Positions 52,116-62,139 of a stretch of 64,000 nt of DNA are shown here, piece by piece; position 1 is the first letter of the stretch, and each line of letters begins with the position of its first letter. The notes below the pieces were generated by a model. The model saw only the letters and a program-made list of their open reading frames with translations. It was not told the origin of the DNA and made no database searches. Origin of the DNA: Flavobacterium luteum (lineage in GTDB: Bacteria; Bacteroidota; Bacteroidia; Flavobacteriales; Flavobacteriaceae); assembly GCF_008806775.1 (NCBI RefSeq), contig NZ_WAEM01000002.1, positions 186,001-250,000 on the forward strand, written 5' to 3'. The translations under genes and the position numbers were made by a program.

Positions 52116-53513
52116 TTATTCCGCATTATCTAAAAACTCTTTGATCTTATCTACATATTTATCAAAAAAAGATCGTCTTATTCTTGTTTCTGTTGAACCT
52201 CCTTGAGTAGTAGTTTCATTTACAAGGACTTCTTCCTCTGCTACTTCAATTTCTTCTTTAAATTGAGGAACTACAGGTTCGAAATAACGTTCTCTTTGTG
52301 GAGATACCTTTTCAGGAACAATAGTTGTTTCGAATTTTATGGCACTTTGTGTCTTATTCTCGATGCTATTCATTACCAATCCAACCGCTGTTGCATATAA
52401 AGGACTAGATATTTCTTCGTCTGAATTTCCTGCTAAATGTTCGTTAGGATAACCAATTCTAGTGTCCATTCCAGTTATGTATTCTACCAATTGTTTGATG
52501 TGCTTTAGATTTGCACCTCCGCCGGTTAATACAATACCTGCAATTAATTTTCTGCGTGGATCTTCATGACCATACGATTTTATTTCAGCAAATACTTGCT
52601 CCACAATTTCTACAACACGAGCGTGTATAATTTTAGAAAGGTTCTTTAAAGAAATTTCTTTGGGCTCTCTGCCTCTTAATCCTGGAATAGAAACAATTTC
52701 GTTGTCTTTATTTTCTCCTGGCCAAGCTGATCCAAATTTTACTTTTAATAATTCGGCTTGCTTTTCTATAATCGAACAGCCTTCTTTTATATCATCGGTA
52801 ATTACATTTCCGCCAAAAGGAATTACTGCGGTGTGGCGAATAATACCATCTTTAAAAATGGCCAAATCAGTTGTTCCACCACCAATATCTATTAATGCAA
52901 CTCCTGCTTCTTTTTCTTCTTGACTTAAAACGGCATCAGCAGAAGCTAGTGGTTCTAAGGTTAATCCTGATAATTCGATTCCAGAGCTTTGAATGCATCG
53001 TCCAACGTTTCTTATGGAAGAAGCTTGTCCTACCACTACGTGAAAACTGCTTTCTAATCTTCCACCATACATCCCTATTGGCTCTTTTATGTCGGATTGA
53101 CCATCAATTTTAAATTCTTGTGGCAATACATGTATGATTTCTTCACCAGGAAGCATTGCCAATTTATGTACTTGGTTGATTAACATATCGATGTCTTTTC
53201 CACCAATTACTTCTTCTGGATTGTCTCTACTGATGTAATCGCTATGCTGAATGCTACGTATGTGTTGCCCTGCAATTCCTACTACTACATCTTTTATTTT
53301 ATAACCCGAATTGTTCTCGGCTTCTTCAATAGCTTGTTGAATGGATTGGATGGTTTGTGTAATATTATTTACCACCCCTCGAGCCACACCGAGGCTTTTT
53401 GATTTTCCTACACCTAAAATCTCTAGTTTTCCGTACTCATTTTTCTTGCCTATCATGGCAACAATTTTTGTTGTACCTATGTCTAAACCTACTGCGATGT
53501 TCTCTTTTTCCAT
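52116..53513 (-). CDS. ftsA: Cell division protein FtsA
   Basis: Actin-like ATPase that anchors FtsZ to the membrane. 465 residues: AVGLDIGTTKIVAMIGKK (phosphate 1), the inserted 1C domain, ALIDIGGGTTDLAIFKDG (phosphate 2), GIVLTGGGANLKHIKQL (adenosine), and a C-terminal amphipathic helix SFFDKYVDKIKEFLDNAE for membrane binding. Seven bases after ftsQ. Confidence 0.97.
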   Translation of the reverse strand: MEKENIAVGLDIGTTKIVAMIGKKNEYGKLEILGVGKSKSLGVARGVVNNITQTIQSIQQAIEEAENNSGYKIKDVVVGIAGQHIRSIQHSDYISRDNPEEVIGGKDIDMLINQVHKLAMLPGEEIIHVLPQEFKIDGQSDIKEPIGMYGGRLESSFHVVVGQASSIRNVGRCIQSSGIELSGLTLEPLASADAVLSQEEKEAGVALIDIGGGTTDLAIFKDGIIRHTAVIPFGGNVITDDIKEGCSIIEKQAELLKVKFGSAWPGENKDNEIVSIPGLRGREPKEISLKNLSKIIHARVVEIVEQVFAEIKSYGHEDPRRKLIAGIVLTGGGANLKHIKQLVEYITGMDTRIGYPNEHLAGNSDEEISSPLYATAVGLVMNSIENKTQSAIKFETTIVPEKVSPQRERYFEPVVPQFKEEIEVAEEEVLVNETTTQGGSTETRIRRSFFDKYVDKIKEFLDNAE

Positions 53514-53520
53514 ACCCTAA

Positions 53521-54243
53521 TTATTTAGTGCACACTACTTGTTGCGTAAACTTCAGATTTATTTTTTTGTATTTGTATAATGAACTGTCTAAAACAGCTT
53601 TTTGAAAAAACGCTTTATAATTATCAAATTTTCGTTCTACATGTATCGCTCTTCCAAACTCAATCTCATAATTAAAAATTCTATTCCTCATTTTTATGTT
53701 TCCATTCGGAGAAATCTGTATCCCGATGATGTTTTTTTTCAAAAATTCATCATCATAAACCAATCGTAATAATTTGTTTAATTCGAAGCTATTTTCCTTA
53801 TTAATTTCTCCTGAAATAATAGGAACCCTAGCGGTAAACTCATCTGACAAGGGCATCCTATTTCCTTGATAGTCAATATAAAATGAACCTTTATCGTTAA
53901 ACACTCTTGCTACAGGTGTTTTTTGTTTTACAACTGCTTTAAGCACGCCATCGATACTCACAAAAACCTCTGATTTTTCGATCATTTTGTTTTTGTTAAT
54001 GGCTTTTTCCAACTTGTTCAAATCTAATTTATCTTTTTCAATGCTTGAGGCATCTTTTTTATTTTCTATTAACAATTTATTAACCGTTTCTTGTTTAATA
54101 AATGGGTTGGAATCGTCTAAGAAAATTACTATGGATTTTGACAATTTTCGATGTTCATTTCGCTTTGAAGTGAATGAAAATAGAAAAATGACCAATGTAA
54201 ACATTAGTACTAATCGAATAGTTGTCCAATTAAATAGTTTCAT
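53521..54243 (-). CDS. ftsQ: Cell division protein FtsQ
   Basis: Bitopic divisome protein: short N-terminus, one membrane helix (about 9-25), then a POTRA-like part (DDSNPFIKQETVNKLLIENK) and the FtsQ beta domain (VARVFNDKGSFYIDYQGNRM; VPIISGEI). 240 residues. Its start overlaps the end of murC by 14 bases, so the two genes are translationally linked. Confidence 0.92.
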   Translation of the reverse strand: MKLFNWTTIRLVLMFTLVIFLFSFTSKRNEHRKLSKSIVIFLDDSNPFIKQETVNKLLIENKKDASSIEKDKLDLNKLEKAINKNKMIEKSEVFVSIDGVLKAVVKQKTPVARVFNDKGSFYIDYQGNRMPLSDEFTARVPIISGEINKENSFELNKLLRLVYDDEFLKKNIIGIQISPNGNIKMRNRIFNYEIEFGRAIHVERKFDNYKAFFQKAVLDSSLYKYKKINLKFTQQVVCTK

Positions 54244-55579
54244 TTAAAGCTGCTTTAATAGGTTTTACTAATTCTCCAATATCTCCTGCTCCAATAGTCA
54301 CAATAATTCGAGCTTCGCTTTTTAAAATAGTTGGTATTAAATCAGTTTTTGAGACTAATTTTTTATTTGGATTTGAAATCTTATCTAATAACCATTTCGA
54401 ATTTACTCCTTCCACTGGCAATTCTCTGGCGGGATAAACATCTAACAGTAGTACTTCATCAAATGCCGCTAAACTTTTGGCAAAATCATCAATAAAATCT
54501 CTTGTTCTGCTAAAAAGGTGCGGCTGAAAAATGGCTAATATTTTTTTATTTGGATATAACTCTCTTACTGCTTGATGCACTGCATTTATTTCTGTTGGAT
54601 GATGTGCATAGTCATCAATATAAACTAAATCATCTGTTTTGATTTGATAGGAGAATCGTCTCCTAATTCCTTTAAAAGACATCAACGCCTTAGCAATGGC
54701 CTCGGTCGGGGAACCATACGTTTTTGCCATTGCTAAAGCCATTAATGCATTTGTCAAATTATGTTTTCCTGGCAATCCAAACTGTAAATCTTTAATGATT
54801 TCTGTAGGTGTTTGAACGTCAAAAATATATTGACTTTTTTCTATTCTAACGTTGAATGCTTTATAAACCGCTTCTTCGTTTACTGCAACTGTAACACCAT
54901 CTAAAAGGAGTCCTTTTGCAACAAATAATTTAGTTTTATCCTCTATTTTATCGGCAAACTCATGAAAAGAGGCTTCAATAGATGCTGCATCGCCATAAAT
55001 ATCTAGGTGATCGGCATCAGTAGACGTCACGCAGGCAATATTAGGATGTAAATGCAAAAACGAACGGTCAAATTCATCCGCTTCGACAACTGTTACCGTT
55101 TTTCCGTTTCCGATTAAGTTTGAATTGTAATTTTCTACAATTCCGCCAATAAAAGCCGTTACGTCGGCACCACTTTCGTATAAAATATGTCCTAAAATAC
55201 TAGATGTTGTTGTTTTACCGTGAGTTCCTGCAACAGCAAAACAAAAAGTGTCTTTGGTTATAATTCCTAAAACTTCGGCTCTTTTTTTAATGTCGTATTC
55301 TCTTTCTATAAAATAATTCCACTCCGAATGGGAAGTTGGAACGGCTGGAGTAATAATAACCAATGTATTTTCCTGATAATATTCTTTTGGAATAGCACTT
55401 ATACTGTCTTCGAAATGAATAGCGATACCAATACTTTCTAATTCTTTGGTTAATTCGGTTTCGGTTTTATCATAGCCTGAAACGTTTTTTCCTATCGATT
55501 TAAAATAACGAGCTAAAGCACTCATCCCGATGCCTCCGATTCCTATAAAATAAACGTTATGTATTTGGTTTAGATTCAT
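54230..55579 (-). CDS. murC: UDP-N-acetylmuramate--L-alanine ligase
   Basis: Adds L-Ala to UDP-MurNAc, the first peptide step of peptidoglycan synthesis. 449 residues: [15 protein letters not shown] at the N-terminus, ATP loop [34 protein letters not shown] and [10 protein letters not shown]. Overlaps murG by 4 bases (55576-55579). Confidence 0.97.
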   Translation of the reverse strand: MNLNQIHNVYFIGIGGIGMSALARYFKSIGKNVSGYDKTETELTKELESIGIAIHFEDSISAIPKEYYQENTLVIITPAVPTSHSEWNYFIEREYDIKKRAEVLGIITKDTFCFAVAGTHGKTTTSSILGHILYESGADVTAFIGGIVENYNSNLIGNGKTVTVVEADEFDRSFLHLHPNIACVTSTDADHLDIYGDAASIEASFHEFADKIEDKTKLFVAKGLLLDGVTVAVNEEAVYKAFNVRIEKSQYIFDVQTPTEIIKDLQFGLPGKHNLTNALMALAMAKTYGSPTEAIAKALMSFKGIRRRFSYQIKTDDLVYIDDYAHHPTEINAVHQAVRELYPNKKILAIFQPHLFSRTRDFIDDFAKSLAAFDEVLLLDVYPARELPVEGVNSKWLLDKISNPNKKLVSKTDLIPTILKSEARIIVTIGAGDIGELVKPIKAALNETI

Positions 55580-56667
55580 TTTATCAATTTTATTATCTCG
55601 TCAACAATATCTTTTGTCGCATTTGGTTTTGCTATTTTTCTAATATTTCCACTCAATTCCTTTTGCCAATTTTCATTGGAAATTAAACTTTCAAAAGTAT
55701 TTTCAAACTTTTCATCCAATTCACTTTCTTTTAACAATAACGCTCCTTTTTGGTCTACAACCGATTTTGCATTCTTCGTTTGATGGTCTTCGGCAACATT
55801 TGGTGATGGAATAAAAAGCACAGGTTTGCCAACAATGCACAATTCGGAAACCGATGATGCTCCAGATCTAGAAATGATAATATCTGCCGCTGCATACACT
55901 AAATCCATTTTATCAATAAATGCTAGTACTTGTACCTTTTCATGGTCATTAAAATGTTTGTATTCTTCAAAATAAAACTTGCCACATTGCCAAATTACTT
56001 GACAGTTTTTAGAAGTAAAAAAATCCAATTCTTTTGCAATTAACTGATTGATTCTTCTGGCGCCAAGGCTACCGCCCAATATCAAAATTGTCTTTTTATT
56101 GCTATCTAATTTGAAATGCTGAATTGCTTCGTTTTTTTTACTTTCGATATCTATTAAATCCTCACGAACAGGATTTCCAGTTAAAACTATTTTCTCTTTT
56201 GGAAAAAAAAGTTCTAAATTTTCGTAAGCTACACAAATGGCGTTGGCTTTTTTGCTCAATAATTTATTGGTAATACCTGGAAACGAATTTTGTTCTTGAA
56301 TTACTGTTGGAATACCGAAGCTATTGGCAACTTGTAATAATGGTCCGCTAGCAAAACCTCCTGTTCCTATAACGACATCTGGTTTAAATTTTTTTATAAT
56401 AGTCCTTGACTTTATAAGACTACTCACTAATTTAATTGGAAAAAGAGCGTTGTCTAAAGTCAGTCTTCGTTGTAAACCTGCAATCCAAAGTCCTTCTATT
56501 TTATAGCCTGCTTGGGGCACTTTTTGCATTTCCATTTTGTCTTTTGCGCCAACAAATAGAAATTCGGCATCAGGAAAACGCAATTTTAATTCATTAGCAA
56601 TAGCAATTGCAGGATAAATATGTCCTCCTGTTCCACCACCACTTAATATGAATTTTAATTTCTTCAT
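55576..56667 (-). CDS. murG: UDP-GlcNAc--lipid I N-acetylglucosamine transferase
   Basis: Makes lipid II from lipid I at the inner face of the membrane. 363 residues: [31 protein letters not shown], then [14 protein letters not shown] and [20 protein letters not shown] in the C-terminal donor-binding half. 4-base spacer after ftsW. Confidence 0.97.
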   Translation of the reverse strand: MKKLKFILSGGGTGGHIYPAIAIANELKLRFPDAEFLFVGAKDKMEMQKVPQAGYKIEGLWIAGLQRRLTLDNALFPIKLVSSLIKSRTIIKKFKPDVVIGTGGFASGPLLQVANSFGIPTVIQEQNSFPGITNKLLSKKANAICVAYENLELFFPKEKIVLTGNPVREDLIDIESKKNEAIQHFKLDSNKKTILILGGSLGARRINQLIAKELDFFTSKNCQVIWQCGKFYFEEYKHFNDHEKVQVLAFIDKMDLVYAAADIIISRSGASSVSELCIVGKPVLFIPSPNVAEDHQTKNAKSVVDQKGALLLKESELDEKFENTFESLISNENWQKELSGNIRKIAKPNATKDIVDEIIKLIK

Positions 56668-56671
56668 TCCT

Positions 56672-57973
56672 TTAGGCCTTTTGTTTTTTATTTAGAACGG
56701 CATTCATAGGGTTTTCAGATTCATCTTGAATAGAAAAGGTCTCGTCTTCCATTGCGTTTTCTTTGGCAATTTGCTCGTCAATCATTCGTTTTAAAGTTTC
56801 TTCTCGCTTTTCTTTTTCGACTTTTTCTTCCAAAATTTCTTCGTCTTTCTTGGTAACGCTAATTATAATTCCCAGTGCGATACAAGTCATCCAAATAGAA
56901 CTACCTCCGCTACTAATTAATGGTAGCGTTTGTCCTGTAACAGGTAATAATTCAACAGCAACAGCCATGTTAACCATTGCTTGAAAAATCATTGGGAAAC
57001 CGAGTCCGACCACTAATAATTTTCCGAAAACCGTATTCGCTTTATGGGCAGCAACTATAAATCTAAAAAACAGCAATAAATACATTCCTAGCACTCCAAT
57101 TCCTCCAATTAATCCATATTCTTCTACGATTATGGCGTAAATAAAATCAGAAGAAGATTGCGGCAAAAAGTTTTTTTGAATGCTCTTACCAGGTCCAAGA
57201 CCGTATGCTCCCCCAGAAGCTATGGCAATTTTTGCTTTTTCGATTTGATAATCGTCTTCATCAGGTTTATCACTTGTAAAATTATCAATTCTGGAAATCC
57301 AAGTATCCACACGATTCGGAAAAGCATCTGGAAAAGCCTTGGCTACTACAATAAAAAAAGTCAAAGAAACTAATCCTACTCCAACAACAATTCCAATATA
57401 TTTTAGCGGATATTTACCAACGAAAGTCAACATTAGCACCATACTAAAAATTAACGCAGAAGTAGAAAAGTTAGCTGGTAAAATGAATAGTATTGTTACA
57501 AATACGGGCAACCAAAGTTCCCAAATTGATGATTTAAAAGTGATTGGTGTATCCCGCTTTTTAGATAAATACCTTGCAACAAAAATTAATAGTACAATTG
57601 CTGCTAAAGTTGATGTTTGAAAAGTAATACCAATAAATGGCACTTGAATCCATCGACTGGCATTGGCGCCAGCAATAACAGTTCCTTTTACCATAGTATA
57701 GCCTAATAATATCCAAACTATTGGCAACCCTACTTTTGAAATGGCTCTAAAATAATGATACGGCACTTTATGCACCCAATAAATAATTAAAAACCCAATA
57801 CAAATATGTGCTAAATGTTTCAACAAATACCCTAAAGTATTTCCTGTTCCGTGACCAATATAAGCCAAATTGCTACTTGCACTAAAAACAGGCATAAACG
57901 AAAACAAAGCCAATAAAGCCACGAATGACCATATTACTTTATCTCCTTTTAAACTGTTAATTAGTTCTTTCAT
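56672..57973 (-). CDS. ftsW: Septal peptidoglycan polymerase FtsW
   Basis: SEDS-family glycosyltransferase that polymerises lipid II with its partner FtsI. 433 residues with about ten membrane helices. SEDS landmarks: [47 protein letters not shown] and [14 protein letters not shown] charged cytoplasmic C-terminal tail of about 60 residues ([18 protein letters not shown]) is present. Confidence 0.96.
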   Translation of the reverse strand: MKELINSLKGDKVIWSFVALLALFSFMPVFSASSNLAYIGHGTGNTLGYLLKHLAHICIGFLIIYWVHKVPYHYFRAISKVGLPIVWILLGYTMVKGTVIAGANASRWIQVPFIGITFQTSTLAAIVLLIFVARYLSKKRDTPITFKSSIWELWLPVFVTILFILPANFSTSALIFSMVLMLTFVGKYPLKYIGIVVGVGLVSLTFFIVVAKAFPDAFPNRVDTWISRIDNFTSDKPDEDDYQIEKAKIAIASGGAYGLGPGKSIQKNFLPQSSSDFIYAIIVEEYGLIGGIGVLGMYLLLFFRFIVAAHKANTVFGKLLVVGLGFPMIFQAMVNMAVAVELLPVTGQTLPLISSGGSSIWMTCIALGIIISVTKKDEEILEEKVEKEKREETLKRMIDEQIAKENAMEDETFSIQDESENPMNAVLNKKQKA

Positions 57974-58044
57974 CTTTGGGTTTTGGGTTACTTATTTTGG
58001 GTTTTGGTTCTATGACCAAACACCTTTTGTCTAGTGTCCTAATT

Positions 58045-59379
58045 TTACAAATTCCTTACAGCTTCTTTAAATTGTCGTCCTCTGTCTTCGTAGTTTTCGA
58101 ATAAATCGAAACTAGCACAAGCTGGAGATAATAATACAGCATCGCCTCTTTCAGCAATTCGTTGTGCCATTTTAACAGCGTCGTTCATCGAATCAACTTC
58201 AATCATTACATCAACTACATTTCCGAATGCATCAATAATTTTTTTATTATCAACTCCTAAACATATAATAGCTTTGACTTTCTCGTGCACTAAAGCCATC
58301 AATTCAGAGTAATCATTTCCTTTATCAACTCCGCCAACAATCCAAACTGTTGGAACATTCATACTATCCAACGCAAAAAATGCAGCGTTTACATTCGTGG
58401 CTTTAGAATCATTGATGTATTGCACATTCTGAATTTTTAGCACTTTTTCTAATCGATGCTCAACACCCTGAAAATTAGACAAACTTTCTCGTATTGTTTC
58501 TTTTCGAATCTGTAACAATTTAGCGACCGAAGTGGCGGCCATTGCGTTTTTCATGTTGTGTTTTCCTTCAAGAGCAATGTATTCTGTCTCCATTATGAAC
58601 TCTTCCTCGTTGATGTTTACTTCCATTTTGTTGTTGTTTAAAAAGGCTCCTTTTTCTAATTTTCTATTCACAGAAAAAGGAATTAATTGGGCTTTAGTTG
58701 TATTTTTTTTTAACCATTCAGAAATTACTTCATCGTCAGCATCATAAATTAAATAATCATTTTCTGTTTGATTCATTGTTATTCTAAACTTAGAGGCAAT
58801 GTAATTTTCATATTTATAATCGTATCGATCTAAATGATCCGGACTTATATTTGTTAAAATAGCGATGTCAGGCTTATACTTAAAAACCCCATCTAACTGA
58901 AAACTGCTCAATTCTAGCACATAATAATCGAACTGCTCTTGTGCGACTTGCCAAGCAAAACTTTTACCAATATTTCCCGCCAAACCCACATTTAAGCCTG
59001 CCGAATTTAAAATATGATACGTAAGCATTGTAGTCGTAGTTTTACCATTGCTACCTGTAATTCCAATTGTTTTAGCCTTGGTAAAAGGTGCTACAAACTC
59101 AATCTCAGAAATTACTGGAATTTTCTTTTCCAATATTTTTTTTACAATTGGAGATTTGTCTGGAATTCCAGGACTTTTCATGACGATATCGGCATTTAAA
59201 ATCTTGTTTTCAGTATGGGTTTCTTCTTCCCAATCGATGCCATGATGCGTAAGAACTTCTTTATAATTGTCTTTTATTTTTCCAAAATCTGAAACAAAAA
59301 CATCATAGCCTTTTTGCTGTCCTAGAATTGCTGTTCCAACACCACTTTCTCCACCACCAAGGATAACCAATCGTTGCAT
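58045..59379 (-). CDS. murD: UDP-N-acetylmuramoyl-L-alanine--D-glutamate ligase
   Basis: Adds D-Glu to the muropeptide. 444 residues: RLVILGGGESGVGTAILGQ at the N-terminus, ATP loop GITGSNGKTTTTML, ELSSFQLDGVFKYKPDIA, HNMKNAMAATSVA and LSPACASFDLFENYEDRG. One base separates its ATG from the mraY stop. Confidence 0.97.
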   Translation of the reverse strand: MQRLVILGGGESGVGTAILGQQKGYDVFVSDFGKIKDNYKEVLTHHGIDWEEETHTENKILNADIVMKSPGIPDKSPIVKKILEKKIPVISEIEFVAPFTKAKTIGITGSNGKTTTTMLTYHILNSAGLNVGLAGNIGKSFAWQVAQEQFDYYVLELSSFQLDGVFKYKPDIAILTNISPDHLDRYDYKYENYIASKFRITMNQTENDYLIYDADDEVISEWLKKNTTKAQLIPFSVNRKLEKGAFLNNNKMEVNINEEEFIMETEYIALEGKHNMKNAMAATSVAKLLQIRKETIRESLSNFQGVEHRLEKVLKIQNVQYINDSKATNVNAAFFALDSMNVPTVWIVGGVDKGNDYSELMALVHEKVKAIICLGVDNKKIIDAFGNVVDVMIEVDSMNDAVKMAQRIAERGDAVLLSPACASFDLFENYEDRGRQFKEAVRNL

Positions 59380-59380
59380 T

Positions 59381-60607
59381 CTATCTTAATTTTAAAGTAA
59401 CTATGGATAAAATAGCCAGAATAATTCCAACAATCCAGAAACGTGTTACTATTTTACTTTCATGATATCCTTTTACTTGATAGTGGTGATGCAAAGGCGA
59501 CATTAGAAAAATTCTTCTTCCTTCACCAAAACGTTTTCTGGTATATTTAAAATAACTCACTTGTAGAACAACTGATAAATTTTCGACCAAGAATATGCCA
59601 CACAATAATGGGATTAACAATTCTTTTCGAACAGAGATTGCTAAAACAGCAATTATTCCGCCAATAGTTAAACTGCCTGTGTCACCCATAAATACTGATG
59701 CTGGATAGGAATTATACCAAAGAAACCCGATTAATGCTCCAGCAAATGCTGCTATAAAAACCGTCATTTCTCCAGAATTCGGTATGTACATGATATTGAG
59801 GTAACTCGAGAAAATAATATTTCCGGAAACGAATGTGAAAATACCTAATGCAACGACCGAAATAGCTGATGTACCCGCGGCAAGACCATCTATTCCATCA
59901 GTCAAATTGGCTCCGTTTGAAACCGCTGTGATGATAAAAATAACTATTGGAATAAAAACCAACCAAGCCCAATTTTCATAGCCTTCACCCGTCCAAGCTA
60001 CTAATTCGGCATAATCAAATTCGTTGTTTTTGAAAAAAGGAATTGTCGTTGCTGTTGACTTTTCTTCAATTGGCGATTGCGAAATCACATTCTCGGTTTG
60101 ATTGATTGCTATTGTTTTAAGCTTCTCTTTTCTAATTGTAACGCCAGGATGCAAATACAATACAGAACCAACGATTAACCCTAATCCTACTTGCCCAATA
60201 ACTTTAAAAATACCTTTTAACCCTTGCTTGTCTTTTTTGAAGATCTTGATATAATCGTCTATAAACCCAATAGTTCCCATCCATAATGTGGTAACAATCA
60301 AAAGAATAATGTAAATATTGTCTAATTTTGTTAATAACAACACAGGAATTAAAGTAGCGATAATAATGATTAATCCACCCATTGTTGGCGTACCTGCTTT
60401 TTGAGTCTGCCCTTGTAATCCTAATTCTCGAACTGTTTCGCCAACTTGTTGATTCCTAAGAAAATTGATGATTTTTTTTCCAAAAACAGTAGAAATCAAG
60501 AGGGACAAAATCACTGCTAATGCCGAACGAAAAGTAATGTACTGAAAGACTCCTGCTCCAGGAACATTAAGTGTTTTGTATAGGTATTCAAATAAATAAT
60601 ACAGCAT
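59381..60607 (-). CDS. mraY: Phospho-MurNAc-pentapeptide transferase
   Basis: Transfers phospho-MurNAc-pentapeptide to undecaprenyl phosphate, giving lipid I. 408 residues, about ten helices, with [40 protein letters not shown] and [11 protein letters not shown]. Longer than the E. coli enzyme (360) owing to an insertion of about 45 residues near 170-215 that precedes [11 protein letters not shown], typical of Bacteroidota. Confidence 0.97.
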   Translation of the reverse strand: MLYYLFEYLYKTLNVPGAGVFQYITFRSALAVILSLLISTVFGKKIINFLRNQQVGETVRELGLQGQTQKAGTPTMGGLIIIIATLIPVLLLTKLDNIYIILLIVTTLWMGTIGFIDDYIKIFKKDKQGLKGIFKVIGQVGLGLIVGSVLYLHPGVTIRKEKLKTIAINQTENVISQSPIEEKSTATTIPFFKNNEFDYAELVAWTGEGYENWAWLVFIPIVIFIITAVSNGANLTDGIDGLAAGTSAISVVALGIFTFVSGNIIFSSYLNIMYIPNSGEMTVFIAAFAGALIGFLWYNSYPASVFMGDTGSLTIGGIIAVLAISVRKELLIPLLCGIFLVENLSVVLQVSYFKYTRKRFGEGRRIFLMSPLHHHYQVKGYHESKIVTRFWIVGIILAILSIVTLKLR

Positions 60608-60675
60608 ATATTTTAGTTTATTTGGTTGGTTTGATTACTCTTTTAACTTCATTTCAGAATAGCGAAATTGCTACC

Positions 60676-62139
60676 TTATTTTTGCAAATTGTTTAACAAT
60701 TCCTTTACTATCTCCATATCGTCAAAATGATGGCGAACTCCTTGAATTTCTTGATAATTTTCATGCCCTTTTCCCGCAATTAATATAATATCATTGGGCT
60801 GAGCCAACTGACAAGCCGCTTTAATTGCTTGTTTTCTATCAATTATAGAAATCGTTTTTTTATAATTTTGAGGCTCTACACCTTTCTCCATTTCTTGAAT
60901 TATGGCTTCCGGATTTTCGGTTCTCGGATTATCCGAAGTAATAATTACTTTATCACTTAAATTGGAAGCAATGTTTGCCATTATTGGTCGCTTGGTCTTG
61001 TCTCTATCACCACCACAACCAACAACGGTAATCAATTGCTCGTTTTTAGTTCGAATGTCATTAATCGTTTTTAAAACATTTTCTAAGGCATCTGGTGTAT
61101 GCGCATAATCGACAATTACTGTAATGTTTTGATTAGAAACTATAAACTGAAAACGCCCAGAAACACTTTCCAATTCAGATAGCAACCGCAATACTTCAAA
61201 ATGATCTAGTCCTAATTCTATAGCAGTTCCGTAAATGGCTAATAAATTATAGGCATTAAAAGTTCCTATTAATCGAACCCAAACTTCATTATCATTGATT
61301 TTTAAAAGCAAACCCGACAATTGATTTTCTAAAATTTGTGCTCTATAATTAGCATACGTTTTTAAAGCATAAGTTACTTTTCTGGCATTGGTATTTTGTA
61401 ACATTACCAACCCATTTTTATCATCGATGTTGGATAGTGCAAATGCGGATTTCGATAAATTATCGAAAAATGATTTTTTTACATCTCTATAATCTGCAAA
61501 AGTCGGGTGGTAATCTAAATGATCGTGAGACAAATTAGTAAAAACACCGCCTTCAAAATGTAATGCTTCAGTTCTTTTTTGGTGCACACCATGTGAGCTC
61601 ACTTCCATAAAACAATATTCCACACCCGCACCATTCATTTGTTTTAAATACTTATTAATAGTAATAGAATCTGGTGTGGTATGGGTAGCTTTATATTCAA
61701 TATCATCAACAATAATTTTTACGGTAGAAAGCAATCCAACTTTGAAACCTGCTTTCTTGAACAGTTGAAACAACAAAGAAGCAACTGTTGTTTTACCATT
61801 AGTGCCCGTAATTCCAATTAATTTTAAGTTTTGAGAAGGATTTCCATAATAATTAGCAGCTATAAATGCAAGTGCTTTATTGGTATCTCTTACTTGAATA
61901 TAAGTAATTCCCTCTTTACAATTTTCTGGAAACGTATCGCAAACTATAGCAATGGCACCTAAACTAATGGCTTTTTCTATATACTCGTGACCGTCAGAAA
62001 CCGTTCCTCTAATGGCTATAAAAACATCGTTTTGAACTATTTTTCTAGAATCGAAATCAATGTTATGAATAGCAATATCTGTTGAACCTTTTACGGCTTC
62101 AATTGCTACTTTGTATAATATGTCTTTAAGAAAAATCAC
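60676..62139 (-). CDS. murE: UDP-MurNAc-tripeptide synthetase MurE (meso-DAP type)
   Basis: Adds the third residue of the stem peptide. 487 residues: ATP loop GITGTNGKTTVASLL, HTTPDSITINKYLKQM, EVSSHGVHQKRTEALHFEGG cut short, VDYAHTPDALENVL. The specificity motif is DNPR (in SDNPRTENPEAI), the meso-diaminopimelate form, as expected for a Gram-negative wall. Its ATG overlaps the ftsI stop by 4 bases. Confidence 0.96.
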   Translation of the reverse strand: MIFLKDILYKVAIEAVKGSTDIAIHNIDFDSRKIVQNDVFIAIRGTVSDGHEYIEKAISLGAIAIVCDTFPENCKEGITYIQVRDTNKALAFIAANYYGNPSQNLKLIGITGTNGKTTVASLLFQLFKKAGFKVGLLSTVKIIVDDIEYKATHTTPDSITINKYLKQMNGAGVEYCFMEVSSHGVHQKRTEALHFEGGVFTNLSHDHLDYHPTFADYRDVKKSFFDNLSKSAFALSNIDDKNGLVMLQNTNARKVTYALKTYANYRAQILENQLSGLLLKINDNEVWVRLIGTFNAYNLLAIYGTAIELGLDHFEVLRLLSELESVSGRFQFIVSNQNITVIVDYAHTPDALENVLKTINDIRTKNEQLITVVGCGGDRDKTKRPIMANIASNLSDKVIITSDNPRTENPEAIIQEMEKGVEPQNYKKTISIIDRKQAIKAACQLAQPNDIILIAGKGHENYQEIQGVRHHFDDMEIVKELLNNLQK